From Clostridia bacterium (GTDB lineage: Bacteria > Bacillota_A > Clostridia > Oscillospirales > Acutalibacteraceae): a stretch of 64,000 nucleotides of DNA. Location: assembly GCA_017435305.1 (NCBI GenBank), contig JAFSFH010000008.1:123616-187615 (forward strand). The letters are read 5' to 3'. The position numbers were made by a program, and so were the translations under genes. Shown piece by piece: positions 44,610-52,896 of the stretch (position 1 is the stretch's first letter; each line of letters starts with the position of its first letter). Below the pieces are notes generated by a model. The model had not been told where the DNA came from. It saw nothing but the letters and a program-made list of their open reading frames with translations, and made no database searches.

Positions 44610-44685
44610 AATATTTGCACCTCTTTCAATTATATTTGAAAACAAACGAAAAGAAGAGGTCGACATACACAATCTGAGATAATGC

Positions 44686-44714
44686 TTGCATTTTAGCTCG
44701 AGCCGTGCTATAAT
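44686..44714 (+). promoter_or_regulatory. promoter of the small antisense RNA
   Basis: TTGCAT (44686-44691), 17 bp, TATAAT (44709-44714) with extended TGC. The only thing it could read before the terminator at 44774-44812 is a ~92-nt RNA. Confidence 0.75.
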
Positions 44715-44716
44715 GT

Positions 44717-44824
44717 CTATGTCTGAGGAAACATAGTGCGTTTAATCTCAAATGTTCTATGTAGACAACTATGCAGCGTATTGGATACCAGCCAATACGC
44801 TGTTTTCTTTTTGTTTGTTATCAT
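44717..44824 (-). CDS. small frame (35 aa), leader peptide or toxin-like
   Basis: ATG 44824 lies 6 bp after GGAGG (44835-44831, within AAAAGGAGG), behind a consensus promoter at 44868-44896. The product starts MITNKKKTAYWLVSNTLHSC and is basic, without a clear membrane helix. The whole frame except its first codons is antisense to the RNA at 44721-44812. It may be a leader peptide for the DUF3892 operon or a small toxin under antisense control. No similarity is recalled. Confidence 0.5.
   Translation of the reverse strand: MITNKKKTAYWLVSNTLHSCLHRTFEIKRTMFPQT
44721..44812 (+). ncRNA. putative small antisense RNA with own promoter and terminator
   Basis: About 92 nt from 7 bp after the -10 box to the end of the T run. 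The 3' end is a perfect 11-bp hairpin CAGCGTATTGG/CCAATACGCTG (44774-44784, 44792-44802) followed by TTTTCTTTTT. Inside, CTATGT/ACATAG elements can pair. No frame with a ribosome site is present on this strand. It is complementary to the mRNA of the 35-codon frame. No Rfam family was recognised. Confidence 0.65.
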
Positions 44825-44867
44825 CAAGCGCCTCCTTTTCTGATAGCGTTCATCCAACGCTGAACGT

Positions 44868-44896
44868 ATTATAGCATAGCCGGCTCAAACTGTCAA
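44868..44896 (-). promoter_or_regulatory. consensus promoter of the leftward DUF3892 operon
   Basis: Minus strand: TTGACA (44896-44891), exactly 17 bp, TATAAT (44873-44868). Both hexamers are perfect. It is back to back with the regulator gene at 44999, whose own promoter is less clear (TATAAT at 44919-44924 with a weak -35, or TTGACT at 44941). Confidence 0.85.
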
Positions 44897-44998
44897 GTTT
44901 TTCTTCAATTTATTGAATTATAATTTTTCTTGTAAAATACTTGACTTTTTTATCGTTTTGTGATAACGTTTATTCATCTAGTGTTGGAGGTGCGTTTT

Positions 44999-46039
44999 AT
45001 GCCTAAAATTGTTGTTACTGATCGGTTGGCAGACACCTTGAAAATGCTTCGTATGCAGAATGGGATTAAATCAAAAGATCTAGCGCAACACCTAGGTAAG
45101 ACTCCTGGCTACGTGTCCAAATTAGAAAAGGGTGAAGTGAAAAATATCGATTTAGAAGCTGTCGAATCGATATTTTTATTTCTCTTGGGAGACGATTATA
45201 AAAAATCCGAAATTTGGGAACAAATTTACGCATCATTACAAATCAAATATTCAAAAGGCGAGATGAAAAAAGAAATTTGGTTCTCGAATTTTGATACTGT
45301 GTACAGATATATTCCCATTCCGGATTCCCTTGTAGACTTTATTAACGATAAGTTGACAGAGCTAACAATTTCTCGAGAAACGCTCTTAAGTAGAATTAAC
45401 GCAAATGACGCAATATCTGAACGAGAAAGAAATGATGATAGTGTAGAACTCAACAAATGGTATTTTTCTGCAGAGACGGGGAGGCCTTCCATAAAAATCA
45501 ATATGTCTCTTCGTGAATTGACAAGTATTCTTGAGAAAGAAGAACCATCATATCCATACATTTACTTGTTATGTATCGTATACCATCTCTTAAAAATTGA
45601 AAAATTCGGCAATGCCCTCAATTTAGGCAACCATGATATTGACCAGTTAAACGAAGAGGCAACGAATGTGCTGAATTCACATAAATTTTATTCGATTGTT
45701 GAGAGAGATGCTTTAGTCAGCAAAGCTCATTCCCAAGAAGAGATAATGAGTTTGTTGAGTTCTTTTGATAATCAAAACGCAAAACTAATCAGTAACATCC
45801 TTGAGGAATTGAAATTCGCCAGCGACATAGACGTCCGTATGACTAACCAAAGATTAGAGCAATTTCTTAAAAACTTAAGCGAAAATGTTTGGTTTACCTT
45901 GAAAATGATTAGTCTGGACTATCACTTGCTTGAACCTGTAGATGTTGAACAACGCAAGGCTTTTATCAAAGAAGTAGAAGCGCTCATTCGCAAATATATC
46001 GAAGCTCAAAAAAACATTAAAAACACGGAGACATACTAA
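44999..46039 (+). CDS. XRE-family regulator with long C-terminal domain
   Basis: 346 residues from ATG 44999 with GGAGGTG upstream. Residues ~5-65 form the helix-turn-helix: LADTLKMLRMQNGIKSKDLA, then TPGYVSKLEKGEVKNIDLEA. The remaining ~280 residues are helical, charged and of no known family; no metallopeptidase HExxH is present. It is divergent from the DUF3892 operon and ~350 bp before the Kiwa-like genes in the same direction, with a hairpin between. It probably controls the divergent promoter at 44868-44896; a link to Kiwa is a guess. Confidence 0.75.
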   Translation: MPKIVVTDRLADTLKMLRMQNGIKSKDLAQHLGKTPGYVSKLEKGEVKNIDLEAVESIFLFLLGDDYKKSEIWEQIYASLQIKYSKGEMKKEIWFSNFDTVYRYIPIPDSLVDFINDKLTELTISRETLLSRINANDAISERERNDDSVELNKWYFSAETGRPSIKINMSLRELTSILEKEEPSYPYIYLLCIVYHLLKIEKFGNALNLGNHDIDQLNEEATNVLNSHKFYSIVERDALVSKAHSQEEIMSLLSSFDNQNAKLISNILEELKFASDIDVRMTNQRLEQFLKNLSENVWFTLKMISLDYHLLEPVDVEQRKAFIKEVEALIRKYIEAQKNIKNTETY

Positions 46040-46041
46040 CA

Positions 46042-46072
46042 GAACGCCTCTAGGACAATCCTAGAGGCGTTC
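46042..46072 (+). terminator. hairpin after the XRE gene
   Basis: A 14-bp perfect stem GAACGCCTCTAGGA with its complement and a 3-nt loop. Only a short T run follows, so termination may be partial. The next ~320 bp up to 46393 hold the promoter below and no gene. Confidence 0.7.
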
Positions 46073-46242
46073 TTGACAAAGATTAACTTAACAGGATAAT
46101 CGTAGTGCTCTCGCCATAAAGTCAATGATCATCTTGCCAAAACCCAACGCTGCTCATTCTAAAGTCCTGCATTTCTACAGATAATTTGATACTCTTTCCA
46201 ATATTATTGTTACTATTTTGTCGAAGCCTGTCACAATCCACT

Positions 46243-46271
46243 TTGTTTTTGCGTTTATTCAGTGTTATCAT
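46243..46271 (+). promoter_or_regulatory. candidate promoter of the Kiwa-like pair
   Basis: TTGTTT (46243-46248), 17 bp, TATCAT (46266-46271), about 120 bp before kwaA. Confidence 0.5.
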
Positions 46272-46392
46272 AGTATAGACTAGAGATTGGCAGGGAATTT
46301 ATTTTGTACATTCATTTTTGACTTAAACATACTTTCCGTTGCTTTTTATCGGAACGAGTGGTAAAAGAGAAAAGTATCGAGGAGAAACGCAT

Positions 46393-46974
46393 ATGGCAAA
46401 CCAACTACAGAAATTACTATTCAATCTCTCAACTATGTCCCCCTTAGTTCTACTATTTGAGGTTGTGTACTGGGGAGAGAACGATATCAAATTTTTCATT
46501 AAAACAAACAATGAGACAGTACTTAACCCCATCTCGATTATTTTACTAGCGCTTATACTGCTGTCTGCTGTTTTTTCGCTTTATAGTATTGTATTTGTGC
46601 AGGTTTGTCGCAAAAAGTTAGAATGCATACCTATTGCCATTGACAACATTATCCCATATGATAACTGGATAATAGGCGTTTTGCTGTCTTATGCTTTCCC
46701 CTTTGCAAGTACTGCTATAGAAGATCTTAATTTGTATATAACAATTGGGCTCGTAGTAGTAATAGTGTTTTTTCTTACGATGATTAACATCGTGTTCCCA
46801 AATCCAGTATTAGTATTGTGTGGCTATCATTTTTATAAAATTGCAAACATAGATGGGGGTTGCGATATAATCCTTCTTTCGAAACGGAAAAGTGTTCAAC
46901 ATCGCAACTCCGTCAAAAAAGTAATAATTGCATTCAATTACTTAGCTATAGAGGAGAAAGAAGAAGATGTTTAA
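46393..46974 (+). CDS. kwaA: KwaA-like membrane protein of a Kiwa defence system
   Basis: 193 residues from ATG 46393 with GAGGAG upstream. Four hydrophobic segments: ~12-30, ~48-72, ~92-112 and ~117-137. The last is followed by FPNPVLVLCGYHFYKI, and the C-terminal ~50 residues are cytosolic and basic. KwaA is the four-helix membrane half of Kiwa, which senses phage attachment and recruits KwaB. The assignment rests on size, topology and the overlapping DUF4868-type partner rather than on a strong motif. The 3' end overlaps kwaB by 8 bp. Confidence 0.72.
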   Translation: MANQLQKLLFNLSTMSPLVLLFEVVYWGENDIKFFIKTNNETVLNPISIILLALILLSAVFSLYSIVFVQVCRKKLECIPIAIDNIIPYDNWIIGVLLSYAFPFASTAIEDLNLYITIGLVVVIVFFLTMINIVFPNPVLVLCGYHFYKIANIDGGCDIILLSKRKSVQHRNSVKKVIIAFNYLAIEEKEEDV

Positions 46975-47860
46975 TAATTGTCCGTTGCTTGCACTCATTG
47001 AAACCAAGAAGAAAACTTTCATCGTTAAGCGCATTTGCGAGGATCAAAACTCTCAAGCCACTATCGACGAAACATTCTCGAATGCGGCAGAATCTCTGCG
47101 GCGAGGTAGAACGAACATATTATTTGATGGAAAATACACTCCACAAGATGACGATATGGAAATTCTCTTTATCCCTAATTTCACTCTACCGGATATTGTC
47201 AAAGAAGCAATTAAAAACCCCCAGAGTTTGGACGTATATTCTCCGGTTGAAGGTGTATTGCCGGCTATAAAAGCGTTGTTTGTTGGCGAATATTCTTGTG
47301 AAAATAGTCGAGAACAATATAAAGCTGCATTTCAGAAAGTCCGTAATGATCAATATATAACCGCAATGCGACATCATTTATTTTTCACTGGAAGTACTTT
47401 TGTGAAGGATAATCGAATTGGCATAGCTGTTTCGACCAGCGTAGATTGCGTTGTCGATGATGATAATCTATATTTCTCATCCTACTACTATGCCAAACAG
47501 ATATTTGATCTTACAAGCTATTACAGAATAGCGTCCGCGTCAGATGTAGAAGCATTCGTAACCAATGATCTAATCACAATGGAGGACAGAACAACTTTCG
47601 TAGAGTCGGCAGACACTTGGGAAAGACGGAAAATCGCCTCTATAAACGATTCTGGCATTTTACGAAGCCACACTGCTAGACAGATAAAAACACTTGCGCA
47701 AAGAAATGGAGTATCTATATCTGTTTCTGAAGGGCATATAATTCTTCCTACCGACAAAAAAGAAAGACGTATTGTTTTAGGATTCCTTGATGAAGAAGTT
47801 TATAAAGGAGCTTTCTCTGAGACGGTTTACCAAACCAATTCAAAACGAAAAGCACAATAA
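46967..47860 (+). CDS. kwaB: KwaB-like DUF4868 protein of a Kiwa defence system
   Basis: 297 residues. The C-terminal half fits DUF4868: FDLTSYYRIASASDVEAF, WERRKIASINDSGILRS, and the end RRIVLGFLDEEVYKGAFSET then YQTNSKRKA. KwaB is the cytosolic, DNA-binding half of Kiwa, which blocks phage replication and transcription after KwaA is triggered. The 8-bp overlap with the membrane gene and the size match the two-gene system. GAGGAG lies before ATG 46967. Closed by a strong terminator. Confidence 0.78.
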   Translation: MFNNCPLLALIETKKKTFIVKRICEDQNSQATIDETFSNAAESLRRGRTNILFDGKYTPQDDDMEILFIPNFTLPDIVKEAIKNPQSLDVYSPVEGVLPAIKALFVGEYSCENSREQYKAAFQKVRNDQYITAMRHHLFFTGSTFVKDNRIGIAVSTSVDCVVDDDNLYFSSYYYAKQIFDLTSYYRIASASDVEAFVTNDLITMEDRTTFVESADTWERRKIASINDSGILRSHTARQIKTLAQRNGVSISVSEGHIILPTDKKERRIVLGFLDEEVYKGAFSETVYQTNSKRKAQ

Positions 47861-47866
47861 TGGTAT

Positions 47867-47914
47867 AAAAACTAGTAAACGCATCTTGGTGCCAAGATGC
47901 GTTTACTAGTTTTT
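47867..47914. terminator. bidirectional terminator between kwaB and the integrase remnant
   Basis: A 23-bp perfect stem (47867-47889 with 47892-47914) begins AAAAACTAGTAAACGC and ends in TTTTT. Very strong; it serves both convergent genes. Confidence 0.93.
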
Positions 47915-47948
47915 ACAATCTGCTACCGCAAAGGTTCCTTGTGATGCT

Positions 47949-48923
47949 TTAAGTGGTTAATCCTTTTCCGTAATATTGAACCATCTTGTCCATACTGTCT
48001 TTCTTGTGATCCGGTAGTGCGTGGGCGTAAAAGTTCAAGGTCGTAGATGCTTGGGCGTGACCCAACAGTGAGGACAAAACCTTAATATCCATACCGGCTT
48101 CAAGAGCGCGCGTGGCAAAGGTGTGTCGTAAAGCGTGGAAGTTGATATTGCGTAATCCAGCCTCATCTAAAGTGCGTTTAAACACGTCTTCAAAGGTCCT
48201 AGGCTCATAGACTCCACCCGTTGCAGGAGAGGCGAAAATGAACGTTTCTGGAGTCACTTTAAGACCCATAGACAAGAACAAGCCTTCTTGCTTGCCCTTA
48301 TAAATCATTAGGTCATTCCATACCTGATCAAACAGAGGGATAGTGCGCATAGATGTCACTGACTTGGGCGTTTTGGTCACAATTTCAGTTGTAACAACAC
48401 CTGGTGCTTTGGCTACTTTATAGCCGTTTTCATCGATCTTATGAAGTCTTCCAACCGTCCGTCTAATCGTAACCGAGCGATTCACATAATCCACATCGCC
48501 CCACTGCAGGCCTAATAGTTCACCAAGTCGTACACCGGTACTCAAGGTAAAAATGATAGCAAAAGCAGTCAATGTTCTGGATTGACTTGCAGCTGCTTGC
48601 AATGCGATTTGCTCTGCTTGAGAAAGGATTCTTTTCTCTCGCTTGGGCACAGTGGGCAGCTTAACTCCATGGATGGGATTACGCATCAAGTGTCCATTAA
48701 TAACTGCCTGTTCCAAACAGTTGTGCAGCATATTATAGAGGTTGCGCAGTGACTTCTCCGAGAGACTTTTTTCATTGCCTGTTGCTTTATGTTTCTTGTT
48801 AAAGAGTTTCTGGAATCGCTCCACGGTAAGGTCGCAGAGTTTAATTCTTCCCAGCGCCGGCTCAACGTGTAATCGGGCATAAGCCTCATAAGACACATAG
48901 GTCGATTGCTTCACTGTAGGCAA
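47949..48923 (-). pseudogene. tyrosine integrase of element B, 5'-truncated
   Basis: From 48923 leftwards this is nearly identical to residues 77-401 of the integrase at 28013-29218. It begins at LPTVKQSTYVSYEA and keeps STGVRLGELLGL, HALRHTFATRALEAG and the Tyr in LNFYAH. The arm-binding domain and start of the core-binding domain are gone: at 48924 the sequence changes to chromosomal DNA with a terminator. A frame continues upstream to 49139, but that part is antisense to chromosomal genes and is not integrase. The catalytic residues remain, but without the N-terminus and promoter the gene is surely dead. Confidence 0.92.
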
Positions 48924-48930
48924 CCAAAAG

Positions 48931-48963
48931 GAAAAAGGACATCCGCGAGGATGTCCTTTTTCG
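48931..48963. terminator. terminator at the chromosome/element B junction
   Basis: A stem GAAAAAGGACATCC/GGATGTCCTTTTTC with a 4-nt loop. It probably belongs to the leftward DUF6514/XRE operon. 48964-49060 holds nothing else recognisable. Confidence 0.85.
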
Positions 48964-49060
48964 TTTTCGTCGTGAACTTGGAATGAGAACTTCTGAAAAT
49001 GCGCTAGCATTTTCACAGGTTTTGCGCTGATGCGACGCCGTGTCCTCTCCGTCCAACGCG

Positions 49061-49309
49061 TTACACCTGCAGTTCCTCTGCCAGCAGGTTGTCGATGATC
49101 TCTAGCAGGTGAAAGGGGGCGACCTCTTCCGCGTTGCACATCGCCACGAAACGCTCACAGCGCTCGCGGGAAACAAAAAGGTCCGGCACCCGATGCAGGC
49201 GTTGCCGTTCGGTACCGGATCCGATCCACGCCTCGATGCCATAGCCGACGTAGGCGTGGCCGAGGGCGTCTTGTTCTTTTGTCTCAATCATTTGATAGTC
49301 GCATTTCAT
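49061..49309 (-). CDS. DUF6514-like small protein
   Basis: 82 residues. Pattern of the clostridial DUF6514 family: short strands with YQMIETKEQD and AYVGYGIEAW near the start and a conserved helix SRERCERFVAMCNAEEVAP then HLLEIIDNLL. Its start overlaps the stop of the XRE gene by 4 bp (ATGA), so they are translated together. Function unknown. Confidence 0.65.
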   Translation of the reverse strand: MKCDYQMIETKEQDALGHAYVGYGIEAWIGSGTERQRLHRVPDLFVSRERCERFVAMCNAEEVAPFHLLEIIDNLLAEELQV

Positions 49310-49530
49310 CCGTTATCATCCTGTTCTGTGCGTAGTAGGTCGGAGACGGTGTAATCGGCATAGGCCGCCACCTTTTGAATGGTGCTCAATTTGGGATCGC
49401 TCCGTTCCCGTTCCAATAGGCTGAGCGCCTCGGCGCTGATGCCGCAATGGGCCGCGAAATCGATTTGCGATTCCTGCATATCTGCACGAATGGCTTTAAT
49501 TTTTCGAGCCAAAGCGATCCTTTCCGGCAT
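49306..49530 (-). CDS. XRE-family small regulator
   Basis: 74 residues, one helix-turn-helix: IRADMQESQIDFAAHCGISA, then LSLLERERSDPKLSTIQKVA. ATG 49530. It pairs with the DUF6514-like gene, as often seen in Clostridia. Probably controls its own operon. Confidence 0.82.
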   Translation of the reverse strand: MPERIALARKIKAIRADMQESQIDFAAHCGISAEALSLLERERSDPKLSTIQKVAAYADYTVSDLLRTEQDDNG

Positions 49531-49625
49531 AGTACGACCCCTGTTTTATTGTATCCCAGGGGAAACCTCACAGTCTACGGAATGCATTACGGATTCCGTC
49601 GAAAATATAAAAGCGGGCAGCGATG

Positions 49626-49651
49626 GCCGGGCTGGATCTCTCCAGCCCGGC
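49626..49651. terminator. hairpin between the XRE and secreted-protein genes
   Basis: An 11-bp perfect stem GCCGGGCTGGA/TCCAGCCCGGC with a 4-nt loop. No T run directly follows on the minus strand, so termination is uncertain. Confidence 0.5.
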
Positions 49652-49672
49652 ATGCTGGTGTTGCGTAGAGTA

Positions 49673-50107
49673 TCAACCGGAGTAGGTCTTGGCCTTGGTT
49701 GTGGCCTCAACCTCTTCGGAATTGCTGCCGCTGTAGACGGTAGCGGTGACTTTTACCCGATATTTGCCGCTGCTTACGGATCTGCTTTTGCTTAACGCGT
49801 GATAATAGCCGTTAATGGAGCCTTCCCAAGTGTATTGAGTGCTCCACCACAAAACCGTGTACTTTTGAAGCTCCATTTTGATGTGGATGGAGGTGGTAAT
49901 GCCATCATAGCCTTCCACATCAGAAACACAATATGCTGTACCTGCAGAGGAGATGTTTAAAGATGCAGATACATAATTTGTATAACTCAACCGCGGTTGT
50001 ACCGCCGTTTCCTCTGCCGATACGATGGCGCCGCCCCATACATTCATAGACAGCATCAATACCGTACTCAGCAACACACAAACAAAAGCGCGCATTTTTT
50101 TGGACAT
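49673..50107 (-). CDS. secreted small protein, DUF6147-like
   Basis: 144 residues from ATG 50107, chosen because GAAAGAGG lies 8 bp upstream; the frame to 50164 is not used. A signal peptide (MSKKMRAFVCVLLSTVLMLS) ends near AEETA. The mature part is beta-rich with Ser/Thr/Tyr: QPRLSYTNYVSASLNISSAG, then TWEGSINGYYHALSKSRSVS and YRVKVTATVYSG. This matches the DUF6147 type common in Clostridia; function unknown, probably an extracellular Ig-like module. It follows the sigma/DUF4367 operon after 84 bp. Confidence 0.65.
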   Translation of the reverse strand: MSKKMRAFVCVLLSTVLMLSMNVWGGAIVSAEETAVQPRLSYTNYVSASLNISSAGTAYCVSDVEGYDGITTSIHIKMELQKYTVLWWSTQYTWEGSINGYYHALSKSRSVSSGKYRVKVTATVYSGSNSEEVEATTKAKTYSG

Positions 50108-50191
50108 ACGAAAAACCTCTTTCCTGTCTTTTTTAGAGTGAGTATCACACCCACATCTATCCAAACGACAAAAAAGAGGTTTTGTGACTGG

Positions 50192-50866
50192 TTATTTTAT
50201 GGATTTTGCAATTTTTATCAATTCTTCTTTGGGTATATTTCCAGTAAGGGTGTAACTATAGGCACCATCTCCGAATGTGATAGCCACGATTCCTTTGTTG
50301 GTATAGATGACCCCAGGATATTTACCCACCATAATTTTAGAGTATTCGGTTCCTTCAGTATTTACTGTATAATTGATATCCGAACTCCAACGTTGAACAT
50401 AATTGATTTTGTCCATTTTGTTGTTAACATAAACTACACGATATAGTCTATCGGTTGCCATCTCTTGCGCCACTTCATATCCATCCGGCACATATGTAGG
50501 TGCGTATAATTCCATTTCTCCCACAGCTTCGGCGGGGGTATCGTTTTCCACAAAGATCACGGTGAATCGCTCAAACACCTCCGCGAAGAATCGCAGCACC
50601 GGCTCGCGCAACGCCTCCACGCTGACCGTGGCGGTGGTGGCGGCGATCAGCAAAGCCACCAGTATGGACGCCACCCGCCGTCCGACGGTGCCGAACAGGG
50701 CGTAATATCCCCACCTATGGCGGGCGATCATCCGCCGCATCCGCTCCAAAAACTCCTCGGAGAAGGTGACGGATTCCAATTCCTGCTCGTTCGGTAACCG
50801 TTCGTCCTGCTCACGGGTGTATAGATCCAGCGCTTCCAGCAGCTTCGGGTGCTTATAAAAGTTCAT
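50192..50866 (-). CDS. DUF4367 membrane protein, probable anti-sigma partner
   Basis: 224 residues. A cytosolic N-terminus of ~85 residues, one membrane helix at ~65-85 (VASILVALLIAATTATVSVEA) and an outer DUF4367 domain (LYAPTYVPDGYEVAQEMA, then YVQRWSSDINYTV and a Gly/Tyr-rich end). In Clostridia DUF4367 proteins follow ECF sigma genes and act as anti-sigma or sensor proteins. It overlaps the sigma gene by 14 bp. Role inferred from context. Confidence 0.78.
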   Translation of the reverse strand: MNFYKHPKLLEALDLYTREQDERLPNEQELESVTFSEEFLERMRRMIARHRWGYYALFGTVGRRVASILVALLIAATTATVSVEALREPVLRFFAEVFERFTVIFVENDTPAEAVGEMELYAPTYVPDGYEVAQEMATDRLYRVVYVNNKMDKINYVQRWSSDINYTVNTEGTEYSKIMVGKYPGVIYTNKGIVAITFGDGAYSYTLTGNIPKEELIKIAKSIK

Positions 50867-51407
50867 ACGACTCCCCTTTTTGCCGCCGCCGCATCCGTTG
50901 CGTCAGCATGGCCCGCGCCCGTTCCAGACGCTTGCGGGTGGCTTCATAGCTGATGTCCAGCATGGCGGCGATTTGTTTTTCGCTCATACCCTGAAACGCT
51001 CGCATTTCCAGAACGATCCGATAAATGTCCGGTAATTCTGCAATCATCTCCATCAATTCGCGCACGGCAATTCCGTCCAGCATATCCGGCGAAGAACCCA
51101 GAACGGGCTCCAACTCGTCAAAACTGTTTTGAGGGTATTTTTGACGTTTGCGGCGGATGTCAATGGCGGCGTTTTCAGTTACTACAACGAGTAAACGTTT
51201 GGTTTTGTGACTGTCAACTTCGCCAACCATATGAAAATTTTTGATAATATTCAAAAATGCATTATGTACAGCATCCTCAGCCAGCTGATCGTCGTTGAGT
51301 TTCTGCAGAGCGACGTGCTTGAGCAGCTTGGAATATTTCGAATAGAGGGTGGTGAATTTGTCCTTATCGGCGTCTGTTTGCAACAGACCAAGGTAGAAAA
51401 ACAACAT
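50853..51407 (-). CDS. ECF-type RNA polymerase sigma factor
   Basis: 184 residues. I start at ATG 51407, 9 bp after GGAGG; the ATG at 51416 touches the ribosome site. Region 2: FTTLYSKYSKLLKHVALQKL, LAEDAVHNAFLNIIKN. Region 4: LPDIYRIVLEMRAFQGMSEK, then IAAMLDISYEATRKRLERAR. It directs a small regulon, probably held by the DUF4367 protein next to it. An imperfect ECF-like promoter may lie upstream at 51430-51460. The ~180 bp from 51480 to 51603 hold nothing recognisable. Confidence 0.88.
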   Translation of the reverse strand: MLFFYLGLLQTDADKDKFTTLYSKYSKLLKHVALQKLNDDQLAEDAVHNAFLNIIKNFHMVGEVDSHKTKRLLVVVTENAAIDIRRKRQKYPQNSFDELEPVLGSSPDMLDGIAVRELMEMIAELPDIYRIVLEMRAFQGMSEKQIAAMLDISYEATRKRLERARAMLTQRMRRRQKGESYELL

Positions 51408-51603
51408 AGTGAACATCCTCCGCCATATAGAGTCGTATGGTTCTTATTGAAATTCCTGATTGATTGCGTCAAAAAATAGCCGTGTCCATCGGGACAGGGT
51501 CGTTTAAACCTATCATATCAGTCTTTGTCACTGATGTCAATTTGCAAAATGTCCGCCGTCGGCGGCGGGGCGGGGGAGGATGCAACAAAATTGAACTTAC
51601 GTA

Positions 51604-51632
51604 TTGAAATCGTGACTGCGATGCGGTATAAT
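51604..51632 (+). promoter_or_regulatory. ychF promoter
   Basis: TTGAAA (51604-51609), 17 bp, TATAAT (51627-51632), 38 bp before ATG 51671 with AAGGAG between. Confidence 0.82.
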
Positions 51633-51670
51633 ACATAGTTGAACGTCAAACGCAAGGAGAATGAACGACT

Positions 51671-52780
51671 ATGAAATTAGGTATCGTGGGTCTGCCCAAC
51701 GTGGGCAAGTCGACCCTGTTTAATGCCATTACCAACGCCGGCGCCCAGAGCGCCAACTTCCCCTTCTGCACCATCGACCCCAACGTGGGCGTGGTGGCGG
51801 TGCCGGACACCCGTCTGGACGCCCTGCGGGATATGTACACCGAGGGTAGCAAGGTACCTCCCGTTGTGCCCGCGGTCATCGAGTTCGTGGACATCGCGGG
51901 TCTGGTCAAGGGCGCCAGCAAGGGCGAGGGCTTGGGCAATAAGTTCCTGGGCAACATCCGTGAGTGCGACGCCATCGTCCACGTGGTGCGCTGCTTTGAG
52001 AATGACGACATCATCCACGTGGAGGGTAGCATTGACCCCCTGCGGGACATCGAGACCATTGATCTGGAGCTGATCTTCTCGGATATGGAGATGGTGGAGC
52101 GCCGTATCGCCCGCGTCACCAAGGACCTCAAGGGCGATAAGAGTCTGCAGAAGGAGCTGGACTTCCTCAAGCGGCTGTACGCCCTGCTGGAGGGCGGTAA
52201 GCCCGCCCGCGCCCTGGACTGCGACGAGGACGAGGTGGGTATGATGGGGCAGATGGCTCTGCTCACCTCCAAGCCCATCATCTACGCCGCCAACCTGTCG
52301 GAGGACGACTTTGCCGGCGGCGAGCCCACCGGCAACCCCCACTACCAGAAGGTGGCGGCGCTGGCCGCCGAGCAGGGTGCCGAGGTGCTGCCCATCTGTG
52401 CCCAGATGGAGGCGGACATCGTGGATATGGACGAGGAAGAGAAATTGCTGTTCCTGTCCGAGCTGGGTCTGACCAACTCCGGTCTGGATCGTCTGATTCA
52501 GAAGAGTTATTCTCTGCTGGGTCTCATTTCCTTCCTCACCGCCGGTGAGAAAGAGGTCCGCGCCTGGACCATCCACAAGGGCTGGAAGGCGCCCAAGGCC
52601 GCCGGTCGCATCCACACCGACTTTGAGCGGGGTTTCATCCGCGCCCAGGTCATCGCTTTTGACGCGCTGATGGAGTGCGGCAGTCTGGCTGATGCCCGCG
52701 CCAAGGGCGTGCTCCGCACCGAAGGCAAGGAGTACGTCATGCAGGACGGCGACGTAGTCGAATTCCTGTTTAATGTGTAA
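51671..52780 (+). CDS. ychF: redox-regulated ATPase YchF (Obg family)
   Basis: 369 residues, normal size. G1 is GLPNVGKSTLFNAIT, the G2/G3 region IEFVDIAGLVKGASKGEGLG, and the altered G4 region (IYAANLSEDD) of YchF, which prefers ATP over GTP. A coiled-coil insert and the C-terminal TGS domain (RAWTIHKGWKAPKAAGRIH) follow. YchF binds ribosomes and modulates stress responses. Own promoter and terminator. Confidence 0.96.
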   Translation: MKLGIVGLPNVGKSTLFNAITNAGAQSANFPFCTIDPNVGVVAVPDTRLDALRDMYTEGSKVPPVVPAVIEFVDIAGLVKGASKGEGLGNKFLGNIRECDAIVHVVRCFENDDIIHVEGSIDPLRDIETIDLELIFSDMEMVERRIARVTKDLKGDKSLQKELDFLKRLYALLEGGKPARALDCDEDEVGMMGQMALLTSKPIIYAANLSEDDFAGGEPTGNPHYQKVAALAAEQGAEVLPICAQMEADIVDMDEEEKLLFLSELGLTNSGLDRLIQKSYSLLGLISFLTAGEKEVRAWTIHKGWKAPKAAGRIHTDFERGFIRAQVIAFDALMECGSLADARAKGVLRTEGKEYVMQDGDVVEFLFNV

Positions 52781-52837
52781 TCGCGATTTTATCAGCGGTT
52801 ACGGATTGGGATTCTAACATTTACAATGTTCCATAAG

Positions 52838-52877
52838 GAGCCTGTGGCAACCGATGATTGCCACAGGCTCTTTTTTT
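52838..52877 (+). terminator. ychF terminator
   Basis: A 13-bp perfect stem GAGCCTGTGGCAA/TTGCCACAGGCTC with a 7-nt loop, then TTTTTTT. Confidence 0.93.
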
Positions 52878-52896
52878 GCGCCCTTATTCCGCACGC

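Larger units (their letters stand above)
43819..48923. mobile_element. integrative element B, truncated remnant
   Basis: It starts with the second att repeat and its own arm array, carries AT-rich cargo (small operon, XRE regulator, Kiwa-like pair) and ends inside an integrase gene at 48923, where element-type sequence stops and GC-rich chromosome resumes. Its right arm sites, replication genes and outer att copy are missing. Element A probably inserted later into the tRNA restored by B. Order of events is inference. Confidence 0.78.

Noticed and set aside
47949..49139. A 396-codon frame reading as a complete integrase
   Set aside because: Only 47949-48923 is integrase; the upstream part is chromosomal DNA antisense to a terminator and the DUF6514-like gene, so it is not a real N-terminus.
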